Assembly (NCBI RefSeq): GCF_900290275.1
Contig: NZ_LT985326.1
Coordinates: 12,335-76,334, forward strand
Length of the DNA: 64,000 nucleotides
Reading direction: 5' to 3'
Source: Prevotella merdae
GTDB taxonomy: Bacteria > Bacteroidota > Bacteroidia > Bacteroidales > Bacteroidaceae
Below the pieces are notes generated by a model. The model searched no databases. It was not told the DNA's origin and was given only the letters and a program-made list of their open reading frames with translations. Positions 8,500-17,877 of this stretch are shown one piece after another. Position numbers and translations under genes: made by a program. Every line of letters starts with the position of its first letter. Positions within the stretch are counted from its first letter, which is position 1.

Positions 8500-9051
8500 A
8501 TGACATTCGACCTGATTACAGAAAACGAGCACCTTTGGGCTGTCAGATATGATGACTGCCTCGACAACGTTCTTGACTCAATTCTTGGGCAATGGAACGA
8601 TGTTGCATGGTTGCGTAGCTTCTTCAAGCATAATATTGATGATTTGGCGTCCTACTTCAAAATCACTGATGTCAATCAAGCCATCTATGATACGATTGAA
8701 GATAGCGAACGCTTGCAATGTCTCATCATGGATATTTCTCCTGATGCTGACCTTGACAAGATTTTCCGTCCATTGGAGAATAGTCGTACTTCGGAAATGT
8801 TGTTGGGCAAAGAGAAGGCACGCTTGCGTAATACGCCACGTCATGCTTCTTGGCTCCGCATCTATGCTATCAAACTCGAACCGGGTATTTACATTATCAC
8901 TGGCGGTGCAATCAAGTTGACTCGTACTATGCAGGAACGTGAACATACTTTGGTTGAACTCGCCCGAATGGAAAAGGTGAGACGTTTCTTACTTAACAAC
9001 GATATTGCCGACAAGGATTCCTTTATGGACTTCTTAAATGAAATCATATAG
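8500..9051 (+). CDS. putative toxin of type II TA pair
   Basis: This 183-residue cytosolic protein is followed 13 bases later by a Xre-type regulator, the usual toxin-first (HigBA-like) order. The segment SWLRIYAIKLEPGIYIITGG resembles the beta-strand core of RelE/HigB and Gp49-like toxins, where a ribosome-dependent RNase reads ...LR.F.I.....Y.L.... The N-terminal half (about 1-110) is extra compared with 90-120-residue HigB proteins and is acidic. Toxin activity is inferred from arrangement and this short similarity. It may stabilise the conjugative element. It points rightward inside an otherwise leftward tra block. Confidence 0.5.
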   Translation: MTFDLITENEHLWAVRYDDCLDNVLDSILGQWNDVAWLRSFFKHNIDDLASYFKITDVNQAIYDTIEDSERLQCLIMDISPDADLDKIFRPLENSRTSEMLLGKEKARLRNTPRHASWLRIYAIKLEPGIYIITGGAIKLTRTMQEREHTLVELARMEKVRRFLLNNDIADKDSFMDFLNEII

Positions 9052-9064
9052 AAAGGAGGTTATT

Positions 9065-9373
9065 ATGAGAACTACAAACGAAATTGTTTCCAAACTGAGA
9101 GAACATCAGTCTTCAACTCCATCCAAATGGCGTGAGAATGCAGAGTGGCGCATGGCTAACAAGTCATGGCTTCGCTACTCTCAGCACATTGCAATGATGA
9201 TGCTCGACAAGATGGAGGAATTGGGTATGACCCAAAAGCGATTGTCTGAACTCATGGGCTGTAGCCAGCAATATGTTTCCAAGGTACTCAAAGGACAGGA
9301 AAACCTATCCCTCGAAACCTTGGCTAAGATAGAGCGTTGTCTTCAACTGCCTATTCTGAATCACTTAGCGTAG
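9065..9373 (+). CDS. Xre-family antitoxin/regulator
   Basis: This 102-residue protein has a clear helix-turn-helix (MTQKRLSELMGCSQQYVSKV, about residues 55-75), preceded by a helical WRENAEWRMANKSWL part that may contact the toxin. I start at the ATG at 9065 because AAAGGAGG (9052-9059) sits at ideal spacing in front of it. Such a strong Shine-Dalgarno is unusual in Bacteroidetes and suggests high antitoxin translation. An upstream in-frame ATG at 9038 overlaps the toxin. The product would repress its own operon and neutralise the neighbouring toxin. Confidence 0.75.
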   Translation: MRTTNEIVSKLREHQSSTPSKWRENAEWRMANKSWLRYSQHIAMMMLDKMEELGMTQKRLSELMGCSQQYVSKVLKGQENLSLETLAKIERCLQLPILNHLA

Positions 9374-9375
9374 CT

Positions 9376-10242
9376 CTATTTCAGAAATATCGGATTGAAT
9401 GAGTCGGCTGACAGCACATCGCTGTAGTTCACTTTCAGTGATAGGGTGCGACCGCTGATTTGGTTCTCCGTCATTTCTATTGTCAACTTCTTGTCATTCG
9501 GAAATGTCATTTTCCGAATGACTATCACATTGCGGTAGCCATAGCGGAATCGCTTGGTCTGCTCCAACGTAAACACTGGATGCAACTCGATCATCTGCGA
9601 GTTGGTTGCCTTGGCGGTCTTCTTATCCGTCAGCTTCAATCGTATTTGGTCTATATCAAACGGTATGTGCGTCTTGTTCTCTACCGAGAAGTCCAGGAAG
9701 AAATAGTCACCTGACGAATAGATATTATTCAGTCGCATCACCATTTTATGGGCTTTGGTCTTTACATTGTTCACATGGGCTTCCGAACTCCATATCTGAC
9801 GAGCATATCGAGCCATGTCCGTAGAGGACAATGTGACCGCAGGATTGTTATAGGCATTCTTTTCTATCTGTTGTATCTCCTTATCCGTCACTGCCTCTTG
9901 TAGTCTTGTGGTATAGAGCAGCGCATATTGGGTACGGTATCGTTCCGTCACGATGGTTACGATGGCAAGCACCTCGCCATCTTCATGCATTCCTTCCTTG
10001 GGCTTCAGACGCACGGTATTGTTGATGGGTTGGTCTCCTGCTATCTTGTCGGTGGATATATCCACAAAGCGGATGGGCTCACTTGCCGTAATGACCGTAG
10101 TCACTTGCTCGTTCACGGTCAACTGCTCCATCTCCTGGTAGGTGCAGGGCTGATAGCTCTCCGCACAGGTCTGTTGTGCCATCATCGGTATGGCACTTAT
10201 CGCACACATCATCAGTGCGCCAATGGTCTTCTTGATATTCAT
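9376..10242 (-). CDS. traN: conjugative transposon protein TraN (VirB9-like)
   Basis: This 288-residue protein has a signal peptide (MNIKKTIGALMMCAISAIPM, cleavage near MAQQ). Next comes a beta-rich DUF4138-type body: an N-terminal domain with TVITASEPIRFVDIS and VRLKPKEG, and a C-terminal domain with DYFFLDFSVENKTHIPFDID. TraN is the VirB9-like periplasmic/outer-membrane collar component of the Bacteroides type IV system and works with TraM. It is convergent with the toxin/antitoxin genes, with only 2 bases between stops, and follows traM after 34 bases. Confidence 0.9.
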   Translation of the reverse strand: MNIKKTIGALMMCAISAIPMMAQQTCAESYQPCTYQEMEQLTVNEQVTTVITASEPIRFVDISTDKIAGDQPINNTVRLKPKEGMHEDGEVLAIVTIVTERYRTQYALLYTTRLQEAVTDKEIQQIEKNAYNNPAVTLSSTDMARYARQIWSSEAHVNNVKTKAHKMVMRLNNIYSSGDYFFLDFSVENKTHIPFDIDQIRLKLTDKKTAKATNSQMIELHPVFTLEQTKRFRYGYRNVIVIRKMTFPNDKKLTIEMTENQISGRTLSLKVNYSDVLSADSFNPIFLK

Positions 10243-10276
10243 ATGGGTGTAATGTTTACTTTGTAGTGTTTAACTT

Positions 10277-11452
10277 TTACTTGCTCTTGGTATCTTTGCT
10301 GTTTATCAGATACACAAAGGTGCCATATTTCAGTTTCACTTTATTCTTCTTGATAGCCTTGCCTATGGCATTGCTTGTTTTCTGATAGGCATTCTGCATG
10401 GTCTGCATGCCCCATTGCGAAAAACTGCTGCCTGTATTGGTGGTATTCATATCCACATTGCCGGTTACGGCTCCGCTTGCCACATCCTTGGTAGTCTCAC
10501 GGAACTGGCTGCTTGGCACATACAAGCCTTCCAAGCCGTCTGTATCATAGAGTGACAGATTGATTTTCACTATCTCATCATCCACCAGCACACTTTTTAC
10601 CGTACCTTTCACTCGTTGTGAACTGAAACCGCTCATGGTGGCATACAGGTATGCGCCTTTCTTCACTATCATCTCACCGATTTCCACATCATCAAGCAAT
10701 CGCAAGCGCACACGGCTTCCATCCACGGCTTTCACAGTTTCGTCAATGATAGCCTTTATCAGTGTCGGCTCTTTCTCGTTCACCGCCAATGTGTTGAAGT
10801 AATCAGATGATGTCTTCACCTTTTTAACCACTTCACTTGGCTTGTCATTCTCGTCTGCTTCCTTTCGGGCATTTTCATTCACCTTGATTTTGCCCTCAAT
10901 ATTGATACCGCCCTTGGCTGTAGCTGTTGTTTCATCGGATGCTGTTGCTGAAGACGATGAGTTCTGTTGCGTGGCTTGCTGTCCCTTCAGCCTTGCCTCG
11001 GCAAGTGCCTTGTTCAGTTCCGCCAACGCCTCATTCTCTCTTTGTCGCTCATGGACTTCTTGTGCTTCTCTCTGTTTTTCCATTTCTGCTTGCCTCTTGG
11101 CTTCGGCATCCAACTGTTGCAGTTCTGCATCCGAATACTTGCTTTGGTATTCTTCTTTTTCTTGCTCATTGTCTCGGTCTATATTCTCCACGGCACTATG
11201 GTCTTCTATCTTGCCGTAGGCGTTCAACATGTTCTCATACTTGCCTCCAATACCGTCACCGCCCTTAATACGGGCTTGTGGCAGGTTCGGATTCAGATAT
11301 TCCGTAGTCTGCATATTGGCATCTTGCTTCTCCGCCACCTTGGTATCAAAGAGGTCGAAGATAAAGTAGGATGCACCGAGCAGTGGGAGATAGACAATCG
11401 CAGGTAGCATGTACTTGGGTTGTCTGAAATTGATTCTTTCTGTCAGCTTCAT
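10277..11452 (-). CDS. traM: conjugative transposon protein TraM (VirB10-like)
   Basis: This 391-residue protein has a short cytoplasmic tail, a single membrane anchor (MLPAIVYLPLLGASYFIFDL, about 15-34) and a charged coiled-coil (about 95-165, rich in Glu, Arg and Gln). Its periplasmic VirB10-type beta domain runs through VRLRLLDDVEIGEMIVKKGA and LYATMSGFSSQRVKGTVKSV. VirB10-like proteins span the envelope and transmit ATPase energy to the outer-membrane collar. traL follows upstream after 2 bases, so translation is likely coupled. Confidence 0.9.
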   Translation of the reverse strand: MKLTERINFRQPKYMLPAIVYLPLLGASYFIFDLFDTKVAEKQDANMQTTEYLNPNLPQARIKGGDGIGGKYENMLNAYGKIEDHSAVENIDRDNEQEKEEYQSKYSDAELQQLDAEAKRQAEMEKQREAQEVHERQRENEALAELNKALAEARLKGQQATQQNSSSSATASDETTATAKGGINIEGKIKVNENARKEADENDKPSEVVKKVKTSSDYFNTLAVNEKEPTLIKAIIDETVKAVDGSRVRLRLLDDVEIGEMIVKKGAYLYATMSGFSSQRVKGTVKSVLVDDEIVKINLSLYDTDGLEGLYVPSSQFRETTKDVASGAVTGNVDMNTTNTGSSFSQWGMQTMQNAYQKTSNAIGKAIKKNKVKLKYGTFVYLINSKDTKSK

Positions 11453-11454
11453 CG

Positions 11455-11841
11455 TTATTTGTCTTTATGAGGATGGCGTGCATCCTCATTGGTTCTTACT
11501 ATGTTCTTTGCATTCCCCATATTCTGATGGCGAGCCTTTATCAGTGAGTCCTGTCTCTCCGTGGCGGTGCGTCGCTCTCCCTGATAATGGTAAGCTCTTG
11601 CCATGCGATAGATGTTGAAACTGAAGCTCACACCCACAAATCCGAACACGATGACCAGGAACATTGTCTTATGCAAGTCGGCAAATTTCTGCACCTTGGC
11701 TGCAGCCTTGTCGATTCTGCACATCCTGGCAAACTTTCTTCCAGCTCTCACGTCTCGCTCATAGCGTTCCTTGTATTTTGGGTCGTCCTTGTCGGGCATC
11801 TTCTCCCCAATGAGCATCTGCTTAAATCCTTTTGTGTTCAT
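11455..11841 (-). CDS. traL: conjugative transposon protein TraL
   Basis: This 128-residue protein has one membrane segment (MFLVIVFGFVGVSFSFNIYR, about 59-78). It is preceded by a basic cytoplasmic part (RYERDVRAGRKFARMCRIDK) and followed by a short polar tail. Position between traK and traM, size and topology match TraL of Bacteroides conjugative transposons. The role is structural and not well defined. The cytoplasmic part is longer than in the small TraL of CTnDOT as I remember it, so the name rests mainly on position. Confidence 0.7.
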   Translation of the reverse strand: MNTKGFKQMLIGEKMPDKDDPKYKERYERDVRAGRKFARMCRIDKAAAKVQKFADLHKTMFLVIVFGFVGVSFSFNIYRMARAYHYQGERRTATERQDSLIKARHQNMGNAKNIVRTNEDARHPHKDK

Positions 11842-11884
11842 CGTTATTTCTTTTTTACCTTTTTACTTCTTAATCCTTTTACCT

Positions 11885-12526
11885 TCAATAGTTGCTCTTC
11901 GTCTTCTGGTCAATATCCTTGTTGAGCAAGGTTCGCCAGTTCACTATCAGCAATCCATGTGGGTTGTTGTCAGTTCTCGGCACTCGTTTCAACTGTCCTG
12001 CCGTCACCAGTTCACGGGTCAGCACATTGGTTCTACGCTCGATGCGCTGTCTGCCGTAGTAGGTGAACTCCATCTTCTCCTTGTTGAACTTGATACTGTC
12101 ACAGAAGATGCTGAACACGGCACTTGTTCCCATGATGTTGGAATAGAAGCCCTTTTCTTTCAGCGTATTGTACTGCGCCAATCCTGTCTCATCCACCAGA
12201 TACATGGCTTTCTCCATCGTGTATTTGATGTACTTGTCATCGGGTGCCAATGTGAAGAAATAATGATGGAACATCTCGATATGGCTCTTTGCTTCCACCT
12301 CCAGTGTCTCATCCATCGTTGTGCGCTGTACCAGAATCGGCACGTTGCCGTCCAATACATAGATTTTGTTCTGTGCATCCACCACCATATTTTTCGCCGT
12401 CCAGATGCTACTGATACTTATCAGCACGCATCCAACTAGAAACAGGCTACAGATGATAGTCACCAACTTCACCTTATTCTCTAAATTCTTGATTACCATT
12501 GCTATAATGTTTTTTACCTTTTTCAC
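11885..12526 (-). CDS. traK: conjugative transposon protein TraK (VirB8-like)
   Basis: This 213-residue protein has a short basic N-terminus and one membrane segment (LVTIICSLFLVGCVLISISS, about 20-40). The periplasmic domain contains DETLEVEAKSHIEMFHHYFF and the conserved-looking FCDSIKFNKEKMEFTYYGRQ region. The topology and the hydrophilic NTF2-like periplasmic domain match TraK of Bacteroides elements, which serves as the VirB8-type inner-membrane scaffold. It lies between traJ (21-base gap) and traL (43 bases). Confidence 0.88.
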   Translation of the reverse strand: MKKVKNIIAMVIKNLENKVKLVTIICSLFLVGCVLISISSIWTAKNMVVDAQNKIYVLDGNVPILVQRTTMDETLEVEAKSHIEMFHHYFFTLAPDDKYIKYTMEKAMYLVDETGLAQYNTLKEKGFYSNIMGTSAVFSIFCDSIKFNKEKMEFTYYGRQRIERRTNVLTRELVTAGQLKRVPRTDNNPHGLLIVNWRTLLNKDIDQKTKSNY

Positions 12527-12547
12527 TCTTTTACTTTTTTACCTTTA

Positions 12548-13684
12548 TCAGTGCATCACATGGGCAAGTGTCCCCTGTGCCGACATTTTGGCTTGCTGTG
12601 CCACACCCTCACCGAAGTTTCTTGTTGAGAATGCGGTATCGCCCTCTGGTATCATCCATGCCGCAAGGTCTGGAACTAAGTTCAGACACTTCAAAGCCAC
12701 GATACTTGCTGCCATCAGATACCCTGCCGAGAAGAACGAGTTTTGCAAATATGCCGCCATCGTCTGCTCACTGGCGGTGATTGCCGTCAGGTTCTCCACC
12801 TGTATGCAGAGCACGATGTCGAAGAGCAATAGCACGTAGAAGCCCACGAAGTAGAGCATGGCTCCATAGAAATGCACTGTCAGATACCTTGTCAGCCACT
12901 TCGCCCAACTGCTTTCCCATTTCGGCAGTAGTGAGAACGCCCATTGTATCGGTCCAAATATCGTCAGCATTCCCAACAGTATCTGTTGACAATAGATGGT
13001 GCTCCACCAACCGATACGGAAGACGATCAATGCTATCAGCATTACTATCTTGTCGATGTTCACTACGGCTCCTGCAGTCAGTGAGGTAAACCACAGCTTG
13101 GCTGCGTCCTTTTCCATGCTGGTCACTTCATCCACACCTGTCTGCTCCATGGTCGATTCCACCAGATTCGGGTCTGTTGTTCCCTTATGGGCAATGTCTG
13201 CCTGGGCTTGTACGTTGGTGTACATTGTGTCTCTGGTGTAGATGAGCTGCTGAACTTCCGTAAACTTGTCCTCTATCTGTGTGGCTTCCGCCTCATATAG
13301 GTCATGGGTATAACTTCCAATGGAGTTTGGTATGTAACTCAGAAAGTCCAGTACGCACCAATTGCTGCCACTGTTCGTCATGCCTGTATCGGCAGGTGGG
13401 TACCACCAACAGAGGATGATGCTTATCACCAATGGCTTGAATAGTTTCATCCCATCCAGTGGCTCATGCTTCACCATCATCTTGTAGGCTATGTTCGCTG
13501 CCACCACGATAGAGAAGAGGGCTGCGAGTGCCATACACATTTGAACGACCCACCAAAAAGGCCCATTCGAGCCTGTGAAAGTAGCGTCGCACAGAAACTC
13601 GTTGGTCTGGAAAATCACGTCATCAATCTCTTCTTCCAAGATGTTGATACCGAAGTCGGATAATATGCTGCTGTTGTCTGCCAT
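12548..13684 (-). CDS. traJ: conjugative transposon protein TraJ (VirB6-like)
   Basis: This 378-residue polytopic membrane protein has hydrophobic segments at about 44-68, 88-106, 205-225, 232-255, 270-292 and 320-340. An acidic N-terminus (NILEEEIDDVIFQTNEFLCD) precedes the first one. Its place directly before traK and its topology identify the VirB6-like channel protein TraJ. The C-terminus carries the FSTRNFGEGVAQQAKMSAQG segment typical of the family end. It follows the preceding secreted-protein gene after 6 bases. Confidence 0.88.
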   Translation of the reverse strand: MADNSSILSDFGINILEEEIDDVIFQTNEFLCDATFTGSNGPFWWVVQMCMALAALFSIVVAANIAYKMMVKHEPLDGMKLFKPLVISIILCWWYPPADTGMTNSGSNWCVLDFLSYIPNSIGSYTHDLYEAEATQIEDKFTEVQQLIYTRDTMYTNVQAQADIAHKGTTDPNLVESTMEQTGVDEVTSMEKDAAKLWFTSLTAGAVVNIDKIVMLIALIVFRIGWWSTIYCQQILLGMLTIFGPIQWAFSLLPKWESSWAKWLTRYLTVHFYGAMLYFVGFYVLLLFDIVLCIQVENLTAITASEQTMAAYLQNSFFSAGYLMAASIVALKCLNLVPDLAAWMIPEGDTAFSTRNFGEGVAQQAKMSAQGTLAHVMH

Positions 13685-13690
13685 AACTCC

Positions 13691-14476
13691 TTATCTATTT
13701 ATTTTCAAATCATTGTCATCCTCGTTCGAGCCGTTATTACTGCCCGAAGATGTGTTGTTTCTCACTGCCATTCCTGCCTCTCGCCATTTGCTGGATGCAC
13801 TGCTGATGACGCTTCGTTTGTTGGCAGTCTGGTAGTTGCCGTTTGCTGCCAACAGTTCCTTGGTCTTGCAGGCATTCGACATCTGCACCAGTTGCTTCAC
13901 AAGTGTCTCATTCTGTTTCGCCACATCTGCATAAATCTGTAGGTACATCTTCTTGCGCTTGGCATTGGGCATATAGGCATCCTTGGTGGCTTTGATGGCT
14001 GTCTCATAGACATGGTAGTATTCCGTCCATCGCTGCTTGTCACCGATGGATCCGCCTACAGGCAGGATGCGGTCGATGTTGCTCTTGAAGGCATTCATTT
14101 TGTTGTTGATTTTGCTTCCTTCCACCTTCCAGGCGAGGTCAATCTGACGGTCTGCCATATTCAACACCTCAATCTCAGCTCTCTTGGTCAAGGCTGAGTC
14201 GATGGCTTCGGCATATTCCACTTGGTTGTAGGCACCAATTCCTGCTGTGGTACGAAAAACGAGTTTGTTCTTACTCGCAGCCGATTTCTTGTAACTGCTG
14301 TGCAGTAACTGATAGTACAATTCTGGTGACAGACTACCACTACCGATTTCCATCACCGTTATCTGGTTCTTTTTCGAACTGTCATGATTGTATGTTACAC
14401 CACTTTGGGCATTGCCGCTGATAGCGACTCCCAACATCAACATGATGGTTCCTATTCTTGTTTTCTTTCTATCCAT
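13691..14476 (-). CDS. periplasmic transfer-operon protein, function unknown
   Basis: This 261-residue protein has a signal peptide (MDRKKTRIGTIMLMLGVAIS, cleavage near GNAQ). The body is predicted mostly helical (EAIDSALTKRAEIEVLNMAD, YETAIKATKDAYMPNAKRKK), with a Ser/Asn/Asp-rich C-terminal tail. It occupies the position of TraI-like genes between traG and traJ in Bacteroides conjugative elements. A VirB5-like pilus-tip or assembly role is conceivable, since secreted helical proteins sit there in other systems. I see no motif that proves it. Confidence 0.65.
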   Translation of the reverse strand: MDRKKTRIGTIMLMLGVAISGNAQSGVTYNHDSSKKNQITVMEIGSGSLSPELYYQLLHSSYKKSAASKNKLVFRTTAGIGAYNQVEYAEAIDSALTKRAEIEVLNMADRQIDLAWKVEGSKINNKMNAFKSNIDRILPVGGSIGDKQRWTEYYHVYETAIKATKDAYMPNAKRKKMYLQIYADVAKQNETLVKQLVQMSNACKTKELLAANGNYQTANKRSVISSASSKWREAGMAVRNNTSSGSNNGSNEDDNDLKINR

Positions 14477-14519
14477 GCCTATACATTATTATATATGGGA
14501 TTATAAATTCTTCGTTCTC

Positions 14520-15320
14520 TCAATATCCGAGTTTACCTGCCACTCTCCACCGACCGAAGGCATCTTCCAGTATTTGCTGCTTGCTTTTGGTTCGGTAAAC
14601 CTTTTCTTTCCAATAGCCGATGCGCACTTGGATATATCGCCACGACTCAAAGTAGCTTTTGTTCAGATGCTTCTCTATATTGTCAAGCGAGGTGTTGATG
14701 CTTTCCAATACCACAAGAAGGTCTGCCGTAGAACACGCTGCCGCTCCTGTGGCATACAGCACCAAGTCGCTCACGCTTTTGTAGAGGTATTCGCCTTCAT
14801 TTGCGATATTCTCTATGGCTCGTCGGTTAATACCTATCAGTATGGTATCGGCAAGCGAAATACGCTTTCGTTTGATGACTTTCTCGTTGTAATCATCAAG
14901 CAGTTTCTTATAGTCCGATATTCTGTCGCTCACACTCTCGTAGGTGGAGTACACGTTCAGACTGGTTCGTAAACTCTGATATAGCACATCTATCACATCA
15001 AATGCCCTGTTGTACTTGTCAAGGTCAACGTTCAGTTCCTTGTATGCTTTTGTCTCGTCCTTGCTGTAGCTATGCAACAGTTTGTTGCTGTATTCCAAAG
15101 TACTTCTTGCAAGCAACAGGCTCCGCTGTTTCTTGTGGTCATTGATGTAGGCTTCCACACTAGCAACATCAAATCCCCATTGGGCGAATGTTTTAGAGGG
15201 GAGAGCGAGGAGCAAGATTGCTATCAGCAATGTTCTCACAATATCCATTCGTCGCTTCTTGCTCACTGGCCCTGCAACCCTCTCCGCTGCATCAGCCTTG
15301 TATTCTTTTCTATTTCTCAT
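14520..15320 (-). CDS. secreted helical transfer-operon protein, function unknown
   Basis: A 266-residue product if started at ATG 15320, which overlaps the upstream stop by 11 bases. An internal ATG at 15248 gives a cleaner signal peptide (MDIVRTLLIAILLLALPSKT, cleavage at FAQ) and may be the true start. The mature part opens with QWGFDVASVEAYINDHKKQR and is almost all helical (KLLDDYNEKVIKRKRISLAD), ending in a basic C-terminus. It lies between the 853-residue protein and the other secreted helical protein. All three probably act in the periplasm during channel assembly. Confidence 0.6.
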   Translation of the reverse strand: MRNRKEYKADAAERVAGPVSKKRRMDIVRTLLIAILLLALPSKTFAQWGFDVASVEAYINDHKKQRSLLLARSTLEYSNKLLHSYSKDETKAYKELNVDLDKYNRAFDVIDVLYQSLRTSLNVYSTYESVSDRISDYKKLLDDYNEKVIKRKRISLADTILIGINRRAIENIANEGEYLYKSVSDLVLYATGAAACSTADLLVVLESINTSLDNIEKHLNKSYFESWRYIQVRIGYWKEKVYRTKSKQQILEDAFGRWRVAGKLGY

Positions 15321-17871
15321 TTTCATTGTCTTCATCATTAAACTTGCCATGATAGTCATCTGAGTGTTTGGTGTCGGCAGCTTTTCTTAACCAACGTTTC
15401 TTGCATTTTTCCACAAGACTCAATCGTCGTCCTTCGTCAGCATTGATATGTGGAGCGATGTCCATCAGCACGTCGATGATGTTGCGTTTGTAGTGCATCA
15501 TCTTCTCCAACGATACCAAGTCTGCGTATATCTTGGTGATTCTGCTGTCCACCTCCCTAGCTATCTCCAGTCTGTCGCTCGACCATAGCAGATGGAAGGT
15601 ATCGTCGGTGTTATTGTCATCGGCAGGTGCGCTTTTAGCATACTCGGTGGTTATCTTGCACGATGGATATTCCTGTGCTATTTCCGATATGCGCTTATTC
15701 ACCTCGTTGGCCTTTTCCTGCTCGGTCTTGCTTTGGTCAAGCGTTATCACATCCACTACCGATGTGTTGGTGTATTCCGATGTCAGCTCCCAACTGATCT
15801 GCAGGATGGCTCTGTGTATCTTGATGCCCAAGAAATATTTTGGTTTTCGGGCAATCTTCAATGTTGCCTTGAAGGTGATGATGCCGTTGATGTTGGGCAT
15901 AGTGGCTTTTCTGATGTAAGTATAGCCGCTCCATGTTCCTTCCCCTTGCCAAGTCAAGTTATAGGCACTCTTGCAGTCGCTCATGATAGCAGGTATGCGA
16001 TAGTAGTCATCGGTTGCCACCTCATTGTCTTTTCCTGCCTCTGCCTTGGCTTCCTCTATTTCCCTTTGTTTCTGTTGCCATGTGGCAAGTTCTTTGTTCA
16101 GTTGTTCGATGGAAGCCTTGTTCTTGTTGTATTGCTCCCGATACTTGGCTGCATCTTCCACACTTGCATTGGCGATTTGCTTGACAAGTGACTTGTTCTC
16201 GGCTTCCAACTGACTGATTTGCGATTGCAGGGTGGCTACCTTGGCATTGGCTTCCTGCTCCTGCTTATACAAATCTGAGAGGTCGAGGTCGTTCTCTGTC
16301 ACCGATGTTGTCATGGCGCATTTCTTGCTGTGGTCATTCAGCGAACCGCCACATCCCTTACATTTGTATTGTGTGGTGCCTTGCCCCAGCTGCACGCCAT
16401 CGCTACACGTTACGCTGATGGTCACGCTCTCGCATCCCTTCAGTTTGGCGGCATCGGTTGCCTGATAGTAGTTGCGTGCATCACTGCCTATATAATAGAT
16501 ATAGCCTTCCTCGTTGTCATTCCATTCGCTCAACCGGGCTTGCAGTTGTGCCTTGAAGGTGTTCAAGTCCATAGAATAGGAGTCGAAAACAGCCTCATAC
16601 ACTTCTTCTGTCCTGTTCCAACTCTTGTACACCTGTATCTCGTAGGCGTATGCCTTCTGTTTCTGTCCTTTTTTCTTGCTACTGATGATGTAGCTGTTCA
16701 ACCAATAGCTGATACTGTAGGTAAAGCCATCATTCTGGTTGTTGAGCTGTTGCACCCTTGTTCTTGACCATCCTGCATGATTCTCAGAGTTTTGCAGGAT
16801 GGCTTCCTTTTGGCTATTGTTGGGATAGAAGTTGGCATCCTTGGTGTTGATTCTGTACCAGTGGTCGCCTTTCAAGATGCTGTTGTCATCGGTGGGCGGT
16901 ACATAGTCGCACAGTTTTTCTCGTCCTTGGTCTCGTCGGGCGATATACCATCTTTGCGTGTAGTAGTTTCCTGCCGTCTCATCCAGATAGTCCGTCATCC
17001 ATGAGGTGAGGTTATAGTTGGCAAGAGAGAAAAGTCCTGCCAGGTTGTCCTTGCCTCCAATCATGCCCAAGAGGGTGTTGCCTACGCTCTTGTCGAGACT
17101 TTTGAACAGCGAGGAATAGTTATCCACAATGTCGATGGCTGCACTGAGCTTGCCTTGGAAGAGGTCGTTGAACTGGCTGCTCTGCAACAGGGCATTGCCG
17201 ATATTGTTCATTCCTGCTCCTGCAAGGTTGGCTCCTGCCTTATACAGATTGTCGATGTCGGCTTTCAGATTGTCCACAGTGAAGTTGCCCGGAACTTTTG
17301 ACAGGTCATCCACCATCTTTTTCCAATCCACATTGCCAATCTCTGAAAGTTTCAAGATGGCTGCTATCTCCTGGTTGATTTGCAGAAAGGCAATGTCCGA
17401 GAATGTGAGGGTGCTGTTTGTCACCACACTCTCAAACTGCATACACAGGTTCTTGGTGTCATCACATATCTTCACGAGATAACTTCCCCAATAGAGGGCA
17501 GTCTGCGGACTTTTCAGCATCATTCCTGCCACCGTCCATATCTTCGGCATGATTTTGCCCGACACCATGTTGTAGATACGGCGGTAATAGTAGTTCTCTG
17601 TGCTACTGTTCCAGATGCCCAACTCTGTCATTGCCTTGCGCTCCAAGAACTTGGAAGCATAGATACCGGCACTCGCCACTTCCGCAGCATTATAGTGTTT
17701 CAATATGTTCTGCACCTGCTCGTTATAGTATGCCTCTGCCACGGCTTCCGTTCCGTAGGCAGCAGCCATAGCAGCCACCGTCTGCTTGTCATAGTTCACG
17801 CTATAGTACTGTGCGTCAGCCTTTGCCAACACACAGACTATCAGCATTATGATGGATAGAAGTCGTTTCAT
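15310..17871 (-). CDS. large secreted protein with coiled coil and Cys cluster, transfer operon
   Basis: This 853-residue protein has a signal peptide (MKRLLSIIMLIVCVLAKADA). The first third is helical and Ala/Asn-rich. The middle third is beta-rich and aromatic (YYTQRWYIARRDQGREKLCD). Around residue 510 is a compact Cys/His cluster (CKGCGGSLNDHSKKC) that resembles a zinc knuckle, odd for an exported protein. Residues about 545-620 form a long coiled coil (ATLQSQISQLEAENKSLVKQ), and the C-terminus is charged. It sits directly after traG. I know no function; a structural role in the mating channel or surface is inferred from position and secretion. Confidence 0.7.
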   Translation of the reverse strand: MKRLLSIIMLIVCVLAKADAQYYSVNYDKQTVAAMAAAYGTEAVAEAYYNEQVQNILKHYNAAEVASAGIYASKFLERKAMTELGIWNSSTENYYYRRIYNMVSGKIMPKIWTVAGMMLKSPQTALYWGSYLVKICDDTKNLCMQFESVVTNSTLTFSDIAFLQINQEIAAILKLSEIGNVDWKKMVDDLSKVPGNFTVDNLKADIDNLYKAGANLAGAGMNNIGNALLQSSQFNDLFQGKLSAAIDIVDNYSSLFKSLDKSVGNTLLGMIGGKDNLAGLFSLANYNLTSWMTDYLDETAGNYYTQRWYIARRDQGREKLCDYVPPTDDNSILKGDHWYRINTKDANFYPNNSQKEAILQNSENHAGWSRTRVQQLNNQNDGFTYSISYWLNSYIISSKKKGQKQKAYAYEIQVYKSWNRTEEVYEAVFDSYSMDLNTFKAQLQARLSEWNDNEEGYIYYIGSDARNYYQATDAAKLKGCESVTISVTCSDGVQLGQGTTQYKCKGCGGSLNDHSKKCAMTTSVTENDLDLSDLYKQEQEANAKVATLQSQISQLEAENKSLVKQIANASVEDAAKYREQYNKNKASIEQLNKELATWQQKQREIEEAKAEAGKDNEVATDDYYRIPAIMSDCKSAYNLTWQGEGTWSGYTYIRKATMPNINGIITFKATLKIARKPKYFLGIKIHRAILQISWELTSEYTNTSVVDVITLDQSKTEQEKANEVNKRISEIAQEYPSCKITTEYAKSAPADDNNTDDTFHLLWSSDRLEIAREVDSRITKIYADLVSLEKMMHYKRNIIDVLMDIAPHINADEGRRLSLVEKCKKRWLRKAADTKHSDDYHGKFNDEDNENEK

Positions 17872-17877
17872 CTTTGA

